From Rhodocista pekingensis (GTDB taxonomy: Bacteria; Pseudomonadota; Alphaproteobacteria; Azospirillales; Azospirillaceae), in NCBI RefSeq assembly GCF_042665545.1, contig NZ_JBHTCM010000007.1, positions 1 through 64,000 of the forward strand: 64,000 bases of DNA, read 5' to 3'. The notes under the pieces were generated by a model. That model worked only from the letters and a program-made list of their open reading frames with translations, was not told where the DNA came from and searched no databases. Each line of letters opens with the position of its first letter. Within the stretch, counting starts at the first letter, position 1. Below are positions 36,766 through 45,448 of the stretch, one piece after another. Made by a program: the position numbers and the translations under genes.

Positions 36766-37689
36766 GTGACGGAAGCGATGGCACAGTTCAGCATCCGGGG
36801 CGGGGGCTCCGACCTGATGGAAAAGGCGGCGGAGGAGGTCCAGGGCCGGTCGCTCTGGGACGATGCGCGCCGGCGCCTCTTCGCCAACAAGATGGCGGTC
36901 GCCAGCATGGTGGTGCTGGCGCTGATCGCGCTGATGGCGATCTTCGCCGACGTGCTGAGCCCGCACGACTACGACGCCGTCTACTGGGAGGCGATCGGTA
37001 TCCCGCCGACCTTCGAGAACAGCCACTGGTTCGGGACGGACGCCAACGGCCGCGACCTGTTCATCCGCACCCTCTACGGCGCCCGGGTTTCGCTCATGGT
37101 CGGCATCGTCACCACCCTGGTGGCGCTGATCATCGGCGTCAGCTACGGCGCCATCGCCGGCTATGTCGGCGGCCGGGTGGACAACATCATGATGCGCATC
37201 GTGGACGTGCTCTACTCGATGCCGCTGATGTTCTTCGTCATCATCCTGGTGGTGGTGTTCGGCCGCAACATCCTGCTGGTCTTCGCCGCCATCGGCTGCG
37301 TCGAGTGGCTGACCATGGCGCGCATCGTGCGCGGCCAGACCCTGTCGGTGAAGCGCAAGGAGTACATCGAGGCGGCCCGCGCTGCCGGCGTCTCCAACGC
37401 CTCCATCATCCGGCGCCACATCATCCCCAACGTGATCGGCCCGGTCATCGTGTTCATGACCCTGCTGGTGCCGGTCGTGATCCTGGTCGAGAGCTTCCTC
37501 AGCTTTCTGGGCCTGGGCGTGCAGGAGCCGATGACGAGCTGGGGCGTGCTGATCTCCGAAGGGGCGGCGCAGATGGAGAATGCCCCCTGGATGCTGGTCT
37601 TCCCGGCGGTATTCCTGGCCGTGACCCTCTTCTGCTTCAACTTCATCGGCGACGGGCTGCGCGACGCCCTCGACCCGAAAGACCGCTGA
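36766..37689 (+). CDS. oppC: Peptide ABC transporter permease OppC
   Basis: The 307-residue permease has the OppC N-terminal segment (SLWDDARRRLFANKMAV) and the WFGTDANGRDLFIRTLYGAR motif of the family. Its EAA loop is EYIEAARAAGVSNASIIRRH, and there are six helices. GTG at 36766 is the longest start; the ATG at 36778 (MAQFSIRGG) is an alternative. It forms the channel with OppB; spacing to oppD is 16 bases. Confidence 0.93.
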   Translation: MTEAMAQFSIRGGGSDLMEKAAEEVQGRSLWDDARRRLFANKMAVASMVVLALIALMAIFADVLSPHDYDAVYWEAIGIPPTFENSHWFGTDANGRDLFIRTLYGARVSLMVGIVTTLVALIIGVSYGAIAGYVGGRVDNIMMRIVDVLYSMPLMFFVIILVVVFGRNILLVFAAIGCVEWLTMARIVRGQTLSVKRKEYIEAARAAGVSNASIIRRHIIPNVIGPVIVFMTLLVPVVILVESFLSFLGLGVQEPMTSWGVLISEGAAQMENAPWMLVFPAVFLAVTLFCFNFIGDGLRDALDPKDR

Positions 37690-37705
37690 CCGGGGATCGC
37701 CAGCC

Positions 37706-38746
<1,041 letters not shown>

Positions 38747-38751
38747 TCCCG

Positions 38752-39477
38752 ATGGACTTCGCGCCCAGGGTGCCTTGGCCGCCGGATTTTCCGGACGTGT
38801 TCGTGCATACGACCGTCAAGCTCCGGGACGGGCACCCCGATTATGCCGCCGCGAAGTCGGGCCATGCGGATGCCGCCTTGCGGCTGGCCGCAGATCTCAT
38901 GGACGATACCGTGATCCGGGAGCTGGGGGCGTTCTGTTCGGAAGACGCACGCCTTCTGCCCGTGTCGGCAAAGGAATCGACGGGTTTCAACGGCATCCCG
39001 GATGCCATGGCGGCGATCCTGTCGCGGACGCTCGGCATACCGGCGGACCGGGACCAGGTGGTGCAGACCAACGTCGTCTTCCACACCCGTGCCGACGGCT
39101 GGCATCGCCTGCGCTCCCCGGCGACCTTCGACGGTGCGGTGCAGCCCGATTGTGCCTATATTCTCGTCGACGACCATGTCGGCCTGGGCGGGACGCTGGC
39201 GAATCTCCGCGGATATGTCGAGACGAAGGGCGGCCGCGTGGTCGCGGCCACGACGCTGACCAAGAGCCGCGACAGCGACAGGCTGGCCCTGCGGCGGGAA
39301 ACCCACGAAGCGTTGCACGCACGGTTTGGAGGCGATCTTGACGACTTCTGGCGCGAAACCTTCGGCCACGGGCTCGACTGCCTCACCGAACCGGAAGCGG
39401 GCTATCTCCTCCGGAGCGACGGCCTTGACCGAATCCGAGATCGTCTGGCTTCGGGCGCGGAAGCGGGAAGTGCATGA
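38752..39477 (+). CDS. Phosphoribosyltransferase-type protein inserted in the opp cluster
   Basis: The 241-residue protein carries a type I phosphoribosyltransferase PRPP-binding motif: a hydrophobic strand, then D140-D141 and GLGGTLAN in YILVDDHVGLGGTL. The rest is unlike purine or pyrimidine salvage enzymes: a leading TTVKLRDGHPDYAAAKSGH and a C-terminal FGGDLDDFWRETFGHGLD. It starts 5 bases after oppD, and codon use is less GC-biased than its neighbours (for example GAT TAT GCC, CCG GAT TTT). It is not a known Opp component, so it is probably an insertion that now shares the operon. The substrate is unknown. Confidence 0.65.
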   Translation: MDFAPRVPWPPDFPDVFVHTTVKLRDGHPDYAAAKSGHADAALRLAADLMDDTVIRELGAFCSEDARLLPVSAKESTGFNGIPDAMAAILSRTLGIPADRDQVVQTNVVFHTRADGWHRLRSPATFDGAVQPDCAYILVDDHVGLGGTLANLRGYVETKGGRVVAATTLTKSRDSDRLALRRETHEALHARFGGDLDDFWRETFGHGLDCLTEPEAGYLLRSDGLDRIRDRLASGAEAGSA

Positions 39478-39568
39478 CGTCGCCGCGTCTTTTCCTCTGA
39501 GCCATGGCCGCATCGCGGATGTGGGCATGGCCGGCCGGACAGGCCCCGGGTCCGCAACCGACGAATAG
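39425..39568 (+). CDS. Possible 47-residue protein overlapping the phosphoribosyltransferase end
   Basis: A frame from a TTG at 39425 encodes 47 residues (TESEIVWLRARKREVHDVAA, then FPLSHGRIADV) and overlaps the previous gene by 53 bases. The sequence reads like a short amphipathic or HTH-type helix pair. There is no strong ribosome binding site, so the call is tentative. Confidence 0.3.
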   Translation: MTESEIVWLRARKREVHDVAASFPLSHGRIADVGMAGRTGPGSATDE

Positions 39569-39613
39569 TCCCTGTCAATCTCTTCTGTATCTGGAACAGT
39601 GGTGCCCGCCCCC

Positions 39614-40612
39614 ATGACCGATCTCCTCACCGTCCAGGACCTGAAGGTCCATTTCCCCATCCGCACCGGCGGTCTGGTGATCGGCAGGTACACGCCGCTG
39701 AAGGCCGTGGACGGGGTCAGCTTCAGCCTGAAGGCGGGCGAGACGCTGGGCATCGTCGGCGAGTCCGGCTGCGGAAAGTCCACCCTGGGCCGCGGCATCC
39801 TCAAGCTGATCCCGCCCACGGCGGGCCGCGTCGTCTGGCTGGGCACCGACCTTGCCGGGCTTGAGGGGGAGGCGCTGCGCGCCAAGCGGGCGGAGATGCA
39901 GATCGTCTTCCAGGACCCGCTGGCCAGCCTGAACCCGCGCATGACCATCGGCGACATCATCGCCGAGCCGCTGACCGTGTTCCAGACCCGCCTCTCCGCC
40001 GCCGAGCGGAAGGAGCTGGTGAAGGACATGATGGCGAAGGTCGGCCTGCTGCCGCAGATGATCAACCGCTATCCGCACGAATTCTCGGGCGGGCAGTGCC
40101 AGCGCATCGGCATCGCCCGCGCCATGATCCTGCGGCCGAAGATGGTGGTCTGCGACGAGCCGGTGTCGGCGCTGGACGTCTCGATCCAGGCGCAGATCAT
40201 CAACCTGCTGATGGAGTTGCAGGAGGAGATGGGGCTGTCGCTGCTGTTCATCAGCCACGACCTCTCCATCGTCCGCCATGTCAGCCACCGGGTGATGGTG
40301 CTCTATCTCGGCAAGGTGATGGAGATCGCGGACCGCGACGCCATCTATGCCGAGCCGCTGCACCCCTACACCCAGGCGCTGATCTCCGCCGTGCCGATCC
40401 CGGACCCGGACCTGGAGAAGTCCAAGCAGCGCATCGTCCTGGGCGGCGACCTGCCCAGCCCGATGAACCCGCCGTCCGGCTGCGTCTTCCGCACCCGCTG
40501 CCCGCGGGCGACGGAGATCTGCGCGCAGGAGGTGCCGGTGCTGGAGCCGAAGCGCCCGGGCCACCAGGCCGCCTGCCACCACTGGGGCCCGCCGGAGCAG
40601 GCCCTCCTCTAG
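39614..40612 (+). CDS. oppF: Peptide ABC transporter ATPase OppF
   Basis: The 332-residue ATPase has the OppF hallmarks: VGESGCGKSTLGR (Walker A), IVFQDPLASLNPRMTIG, signature FSGGQCQR, Walker B VVCDEPVSALD, and the C-terminal PYTQALISAVP. A GCVFRTRCPRATEIC cysteine region follows. The ATG at 39614 is preferred to GTG codons upstream. With OppB, OppC and OppD it completes a peptide importer; the binding protein must be encoded elsewhere. Confidence 0.93.
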   Translation: MTDLLTVQDLKVHFPIRTGGLVIGRYTPLKAVDGVSFSLKAGETLGIVGESGCGKSTLGRGILKLIPPTAGRVVWLGTDLAGLEGEALRAKRAEMQIVFQDPLASLNPRMTIGDIIAEPLTVFQTRLSAAERKELVKDMMAKVGLLPQMINRYPHEFSGGQCQRIGIARAMILRPKMVVCDEPVSALDVSIQAQIINLLMELQEEMGLSLLFISHDLSIVRHVSHRVMVLYLGKVMEIADRDAIYAEPLHPYTQALISAVPIPDPDLEKSKQRIVLGGDLPSPMNPPSGCVFRTRCPRATEICAQEVPVLEPKRPGHQAACHHWGPPEQALL

Positions 40613-40742
40613 AGCCTCCGGAACGGCTCCCGCACCGCTCCCGTCCGCAAGGGCGGGGGCGCCGGGGACAAGCCGGGGACATTGACAGGGCCTTAAGACT
40701 TGGGGCGCAGGGTCGGAGCCGTCTTCGACGGAGGTCCGAGCC

Positions 40743-41132
40743 TTGTTCTTCCAGCTTCCCGGCGCCACCCGGGTCGAGGTGGCATCCCTGTTCGCCGTCA
40801 TCGCCGCACCGGCCCTGGCCGGCTTCGGCGTCGCCGCCACCTTGCTGCTGCTGTCGCCGGAGGTGATGGCGGACAAGTCCTGGGCGGTCTTCGCGCTCAA
40901 CATCGTCAAGCTCTGCTATCTGGGCACGGCCGCGGCCCAGCTCGGCCGCTGGATCGCCGAACAGACCGACGGCGGTCCGGGCAATCCGGGCTGGTGGCGC
41001 GGCGACCATGACGACCTGCCCGCCCCGCCGGCCCGCGCCGATGCGACCGCCGCCTGGGCGCCGTTTCCCAACGCGCTGGACGCCAGCCTGCTGGCCGTGG
41101 CCCTGACGACGCTGGCGAACCGGCTGGGATAG
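40743..41132 (+). CDS. Small membrane protein of unknown function
   Basis: The 129-residue product starts at a TTG with GGAGGTCC eight bases before it. It has one or two hydrophobic helices (about 14-37 and 47-65), then a Gly/Trp-rich soluble segment (GGPGNPGWWRGDHDD) and a final hydrophobic stretch (LLAVALTTLANRLG). I recognise no family. It lies alone between oppF and the terC promoter. Confidence 0.5.
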   Translation: MFFQLPGATRVEVASLFAVIAAPALAGFGVAATLLLLSPEVMADKSWAVFALNIVKLCYLGTAAAQLGRWIAEQTDGGPGNPGWWRGDHDDLPAPPARADATAAWAPFPNALDASLLAVALTTLANRLG

Positions 41133-41173
41133 GCCCTGGCGCAGGAGCATCCGGGGAGCACCCGCGGCCGGGC

Positions 41174-41201
41174 TTGACGCTCCGCTCCCCGTTCCTACCT
41201 A
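41174..41201 (+). promoter_or_regulatory. Promoter candidate for the TerC gene
   Basis: TTGACG (41174-41179), 16-nt spacer, TACCTA (41196-41201). The resulting leader of about 90 nt contains a 7-bp inverted repeat (CGTCGGC ... GCCGACG). Confidence 0.55.
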
Positions 41202-41299
41202 AGAGGCGGTCCGGGCCCCTCTGGCAGTCGAGGCGTCGGCTGTGATGTCGGACTTGATCCCTCATCGCCGACGCACGGCATGTCCGCAAGAGGCCTCCC

Positions 41300-42364
41300 T
41301 TGGAAGCGCTGCTTCTTCTGCTGTCCACCCCGTTCCTGGGAAAGGCAGTCTGGCTCTGGCTCCTGTTCCTGGGCATCGTCCTCGCACTCCTGGTCTTCGA
41401 CCTGGGCGTGCTGAACCGCAAGGACCATGAGATCGGCGTGAAGGAAAGCCTGTGGCTTTCCGCCTTCTACATCGCCATCGCCGCCGCCTTCGGCGGCTGG
41501 GTCTGGTGGTACATGGGCCCGACCCCGGGCATGCAGTACTTCACCGGCTTCGCGCTGGAAAAGGCGCTGGCGCTGGACAACGTCTTCGTCATCTCCCTGA
41601 TCTTCACCTATTTCGCCGTTCCGCGCCTGTACCAGCACCGGGTGCTGTTCTGGGGCATCCTGGGCGTGATCCTGCTGCGCGGCCTGATGATCGGGCTGGG
41701 GGCGGCGCTGGTCACGCAGTTCGACTGGGTGCTCTACATCTTCGGCGCCTTCCTGCTGGCGACCGGCGTGAAGATGCTGCTGATGAGCGGGGAGGAGGAG
41801 ACCGACCTCTCCCAGAACCGGCTGCTCCTGTTCCTGAAGCGGCGGGTGCCGGTGACCGACCGTCTGCACGGGCATGCCTTCTTCGTGCGGGAACCCGATC
41901 CGGCCACCGGCCGGCTGAAGCGGGTCGCCACGCCGCTGTTCCTGGCCCTGCTGATGGTGGAGATCGCCGACGTGATCTTCGCGGTGGACAGCGTGCCGGC
42001 CATCTTCGCCATCACGACCGATCCGTTCATCGTCTATACCAGCAACATCTTCGCCATCCTGGGCCTGCGCGCGCTCTATTTCGCGCTGGCGGCGATGGTG
42101 CACCGGTTCAAGTACCTGAAGTACGCGCTCTCGCTGGTGCTGGTCTTCATCGGGGCCAAGATCTTCTGGAACCAGATCTACGGCAAGGTCGATCCGGCCA
42201 TCTCCCTGTCCGTCACCTTCACCCTGCTGGCCTCGGGCGTGCTCTACTCCCTGTGGAAGACCGGCCGCGGTCCCACGGATGCGGAGAGCGCGCCGGTGCC
42301 GGACGCCGCGGCCGAGGCGGCGCCGCGCCGGCTGGAGAAGGCCCACGGCGGGGCGGCCGAGTAA
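41300..42364 (+). CDS. TerC-family integral membrane protein (Alx-like)
   Basis: The 354-residue protein has about nine helices and the family's acidic membrane residues (LALDNVFVISLIF and IADVIFAVDSVPAIFAIT). That places it with TerC/Alx, which are linked to tellurite resistance, manganese export or metal loading of exported enzymes. The start is TTG at 41300. The C-terminal 30 residues are an Ala/Pro-rich tail. Some homologues are controlled by Mn-sensing leaders; a structured leader is present here, but I could not match the known consensus. Confidence 0.9.
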   Translation: MEALLLLLSTPFLGKAVWLWLLFLGIVLALLVFDLGVLNRKDHEIGVKESLWLSAFYIAIAAAFGGWVWWYMGPTPGMQYFTGFALEKALALDNVFVISLIFTYFAVPRLYQHRVLFWGILGVILLRGLMIGLGAALVTQFDWVLYIFGAFLLATGVKMLLMSGEEETDLSQNRLLLFLKRRVPVTDRLHGHAFFVREPDPATGRLKRVATPLFLALLMVEIADVIFAVDSVPAIFAITTDPFIVYTSNIFAILGLRALYFALAAMVHRFKYLKYALSLVLVFIGAKIFWNQIYGKVDPAISLSVTFTLLASGVLYSLWKTGRGPTDAESAPVPDAAAEAAPRRLEKAHGGAAE

Positions 42365-42395
42365 GAACCGCCGTGGGTGCAGGCCCTGTCCCGCC

Positions 42396-43406
42396 CTACC
42401 GGGACAGGGCTTCGGCCAGGAAGGGCAGGCTGCGGTCCATCCGGTAGTCGACGCCGGAATGGTCGTCGCCGAATTCCTCGTACCGGTGGGCGATGCCCAG
42501 CCCGTCGAGGATGCGGTGCATGCGGCGGGCGCCGTAGACCAGGTTGTACTGGTCGCGGTCGCCGCAGTCGATGAACAGCCCCTTCAGCGAGCGCAGCGCG
42601 TCGGCGTGCGCCTCCGCGATCACCACCGGGTCCCAGGCCAGCCAGTTGACCCAGCGGTCGGCGATCAGCTCGCAGGTGTCCAGCGTCACCGGCAGCCGCA
42701 CGCCGAAGGGCTGCGACGGGTCGGGGTCGTAGCTGGCGGCCATGGCCAGGATCATCAGGGCGTGGGTGTCCTTGCCGTCCACCTTGTCCGCCGTCTCCAG
42801 CGCCTGCATGAAGCGCTCGACGGAGCCGCCATGCTTCGCCAGCGCCCGCAGGGTGGCCGGCATGTCCGGCAGGTAGCAGAGGTCGAAGGCCATGTCGCCG
42901 GAATGGCAGGCCGCGGCGGACCACACGTCGGGCCGCTTCATGGCGTGGATCATGGCGCCGTAGCCGCCGGAGCTTTTGCCGAAGATGCCGCGCCGGCCCG
43001 GCCCGCCGCAGCCCACCGCCGTTTCCACCGCCGGCAGCATCTCCGCGCACAGGAAGTCCATCCAGCGGCCCATGGCGGCGGAGTTGATGTACTGGTTGCC
43101 GCCCAGCCGGGTGAAGCAGTCGGGGAAGGCGACGACGACGGGCGGCAGGGTTCCCGCGGCGATCAGACGGTCCAGCCGCTCCGGCACGTTCTCTCCGAAG
43201 TTCTTCCAGTTGGTGTGCGACAGACCCGAGCCGGTGTAGCCCACCACGTCCACCAGCAGCGGCAGGCCCCGACCGTCGTGCCCGTGCGGGACGTAGACGT
43301 CCACCGCGCGGGCGGGCCGGTCGCCCAGCAGGTTGCCTTTCAGGACCTCGCTGACGACGGTCAGGCGCTGGACGGTGCCGCGGGGCGTGTCGGGCGAACG
43401 GTGCAT
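42396..43406 (-). CDS. Esterase of the enterochelin esterase/EstD-like alpha/beta-hydrolase type
   Basis: The 336-residue protein has an alpha/beta-hydrolase fold with the nucleophile in GKSSGGYGAM. The catalytic acid is probably in DCGDRDQYNL and the His in GDDHSGVDYRM. The region DVYVPHGHDGRGLPLLVDVVGYTG is typical of esterase-D-type proteins. There is no signal peptide. The region upstream on its strand is a long polypyrimidine tract. The substrate is unknown. Confidence 0.75.
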   Translation of the reverse strand: MHRSPDTPRGTVQRLTVVSEVLKGNLLGDRPARAVDVYVPHGHDGRGLPLLVDVVGYTGSGLSHTNWKNFGENVPERLDRLIAAGTLPPVVVAFPDCFTRLGGNQYINSAAMGRWMDFLCAEMLPAVETAVGCGGPGRRGIFGKSSGGYGAMIHAMKRPDVWSAAACHSGDMAFDLCYLPDMPATLRALAKHGGSVERFMQALETADKVDGKDTHALMILAMAASYDPDPSQPFGVRLPVTLDTCELIADRWVNWLAWDPVVIAEAHADALRSLKGLFIDCGDRDQYNLVYGARRMHRILDGLGIAHRYEEFGDDHSGVDYRMDRSLPFLAEALSR

Positions 43407-43417
43407 GATCGGTATCC

Positions 43418-43487
43418 GGTTCCGGAGGGAGGGGAGGGGGAGGGGAGGGGAGGGGAGGAGGGGAAGGGGAAAAGAAGGCAGGGAGGG
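43418..43487. repeat. Polypurine (G4-prone) tract
   Basis: About 65 bases of almost pure purine with many runs of three to five G lie between the Nudix gene and the esterase start. On the strand of these genes it is a C/T tract. It could fold into G-quadruplexes and is a likely length-variable site. Confidence 0.75.
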
Positions 43488-43509
43488 GCGCGTCGGTGAC
43501 GCGCCGCGG

Positions 43510-44055
43510 TCAGAGGCCGTGAACCGGGTCCGGCGGATTGCCGCCGGGCGGGAAGTCGCGCTGGCCCAGCCGGGCGCGGTGTTCGTTCAGGGACCAGACC
43601 ACGCTGGGGAAGGCAAGCTGGCCCCAGGGGATGTCGTCCCAGGCGAACAGGCCGACCTCCACGCTCTCCGGCCCTGGCCCGATCTCGGGCGAGAGCAGGC
43701 GGGCACGGTAGATGAGCTGGACCTGGCTGATGCGGGGGATGTCGTAGACCGCCAGCAGGCAGTCGATCTCGATGCGGGCACGGGCTTCCTCCCACGCCTC
43801 GCGGGCGGCGCCGGCCGCCGAGGCCTCGCCCAGCTCCATGTAGCCGGCGGGCAGGGTCCAGAAGCCGCGGCGCGGCTCGATCGCGCGGCGGCAGAGCAGG
43901 ATGCGTCCGTCCTCCCAGGTGGTGACGGAGCCGACGACGATCTTCGGGTTCTCGTAGGCGATGTAGCCGCAGTCGGGGCAGACCAGCCGCTCGCGGTCCT
44001 CGCCTTCGGGGATGGTGCGGACGCTGGGTCCGCCTGCTTTCTGGCCGGGCGTCAT
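43510..44055 (-). CDS. Nudix hydrolase with N-terminal zinc-ribbon half
   Basis: The 181-residue protein has a short Cys pair (LVCPDCGYIAYENPKIV) followed by a Nudix domain. The Nudix box runs from GYMELGEASAAGAAREAWEEA (GxxxxxExxxxxxxREAxEE pattern). This form resembles ADP-ribose/NADH pyrophosphatase relatives. Its substrate is probably an ADP-sugar or dinucleotide. The ATG at 44055 is chosen because it begins just before the conserved region; a longer frame exists. Confidence 0.85.
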   Translation of the reverse strand: MTPGQKAGGPSVRTIPEGEDRERLVCPDCGYIAYENPKIVVGSVTTWEDGRILLCRRAIEPRRGFWTLPAGYMELGEASAAGAAREAWEEARARIEIDCLLAVYDIPRISQVQLIYRARLLSPEIGPGPESVEVGLFAWDDIPWGQLAFPSVVWSLNEHRARLGQRDFPPGGNPPDPVHGL

Positions 44056-44128
44056 GACGCCCAGTGTGGAACGGGCGCGCCGGCCGGGCAAGGCCGGTGC
44101 GCGCCGTCCGTGGCGGGACGTCCGCCTG

Positions 44129-44284
44129 TCAGTTCTTCACGTCCTTGGCCGTGTTCTCGACCGCGCGGCCACCGGCTTGCAGATCCTCACCGGCCCCCTC
44201 GACGGTGTTGCAGGCGGAGACGCCGCAGGCGGCAACGAGAAGCGCCGCGGCCCAGAACTTCCTCCAGGAGAAATGCGTTGCCAT
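44129..44284 (-). CDS. Entericidin EcnA/B-family lipoprotein
   Basis: A 51-residue lipoprotein too short for standard gene calls. It has a positively charged start (ATHFSWRK), a hydrophobic stretch, a lipobox ending in VSAC (Cys25), then NTVEGAGEDLQAGGRAVENT, the signature of the entericidin family. The ATG is preceded by AAGGAAC. EcnA/EcnB of E. coli form a small antidote/bacteriolytic pair; here one copy is present, as in many alphaproteobacteria, and a stress-related envelope role is likely. Confidence 0.85.
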   Translation of the reverse strand: MATHFSWRKFWAAALLVAACGVSACNTVEGAGEDLQAGGRAVENTAKDVKN

Positions 44285-44500
44285 GTCTGTTCCTTTCGTT
44301 CGTGCCGGAGAGGCTCGTCCGGGTCCGTCGCGGCATCGGCCGCGGGACGGTCAAAGGAACGGCGGCTTGTCAACGAGGTTCCGGTGACCTTCCTGGGGTA
44401 AGACCGCCGGAAGGAGGCTTGCCGGAAAGCGGGCGCACCAAGCCGACGGCCGATGTCTGGCCGTCGGCAGGGGCCGGGCAGTGTCAGGGCAGGCGGAGGA

Positions 44501-44752
44501 TCAGGCGCGGATGTCCAGGAAGGCGCCGCGGCTGCGGCCCTGGTCCAGCGCCTGCTGGCGCTCATCCTCGCTGGGCGTGCCGGCGAAGGCCTGGACCTGA
44601 CGCTCCTGCTGTTCGTCCTGCGCCTGCTGGGCGCTGGCCGCAGGATCGACCGGCTGCACCGGGGTGCGGACGAACTGTTCCGCCGGGCGGACGCTGTTCG
44701 CCTGGAAAGCCGACCCGTAGCCGGCCGAGTTGAAGATCGAACCCACGGCCAT
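44501..44752 (-). CDS. Small hypothetical protein
   Basis: The 83-residue product (MAVGSIFNSAGYGSAFQANS start) is Gln/Ala/Pro-rich, with a charged helical part (QQAQDEQQERQVQAF) and no membrane segment. The ATG at 44752 is preferred over one 12 bases upstream. I recognise no family; length and codon use make it plausible. Confidence 0.45.
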   Translation of the reverse strand: MAVGSIFNSAGYGSAFQANSVRPAEQFVRTPVQPVDPAASAQQAQDEQQERQVQAFAGTPSEDERQQALDQGRSRGAFLDIRA

Positions 44753-44962
44753 GATACACCTCACTCAGTTATCCCGAGTCTTACTCCAATAGATGGGCAC
44801 GGTAAAGTCGCCCTTCACCCTGTATCCGGAAGTGTTCCGGCATGGCTGGCCTGCACGGCCCTGCGCGGATCCCGGCGCCATGGCTGGAGCCCGACCCCGG
44901 TTCCGCCTGTTTAACGGCCGGACCCGCCCCGATCCTCCGGGGCCGATTTCAGGAGAGCCGTC

Positions 44963-45283
44963 ATGGACGCCGCCCGGGAGCAGGAACACGAGGAGCGCAT
45001 CCGCCGCAAGGCGCACGAGATCTGGGAACGCGAGGGCCGGCCGGAGGGCCGCGCCGCGGAACACTGGGACAAGGCCTCCGAACTGCTGGCGCAGGAGGAG
45101 GGGCTTGCCGGGACGCTCCGGCGCAACCCCTCCCACGGGCCGGACGATGTGGCCCGGCGCGACCAGCCGGTGGAGCCGATCCTGGCCGTGGAGAGCCTGG
45201 GCGACCTACCCGGTCTCGCCGACCAGGGGGAGGAGCGGCAGGTCCCCGCCCCCGACCGCCGGACTGCCCGGGAAGAGGGCTGA
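44963..45283 (+). CDS. DUF2934-type small protein
   Basis: The 106-residue protein has the DUF2934 core (RIRRKAHEIWEREGRPEGRA, then EHWDKASELL) at residues about 11-43. It has a charged tail of low complexity. Such proteins are widespread in alphaproteobacteria with unknown role. GAGAG precedes the ATG. Confidence 0.75.
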   Translation: MDAAREQEHEERIRRKAHEIWEREGRPEGRAAEHWDKASELLAQEEGLAGTLRRNPSHGPDDVARRDQPVEPILAVESLGDLPGLADQGEERQVPAPDRRTAREEG

Positions 45284-45448
45284 GCGCCGACCCGTCCCCC
45301 CTGTCCGCTCTGAAGCGGACCGGACATGAACCGGACGGAAGCCGGACAAGGGGTATGGCCCCCACGCCCGCGGTGGCGCTATTGTCGCGCACCAAGCGGT
45401 CCGGTTCATGCCGGCAGCAGGCAATAAAGCGTCTGGAGGGACGGGCAA

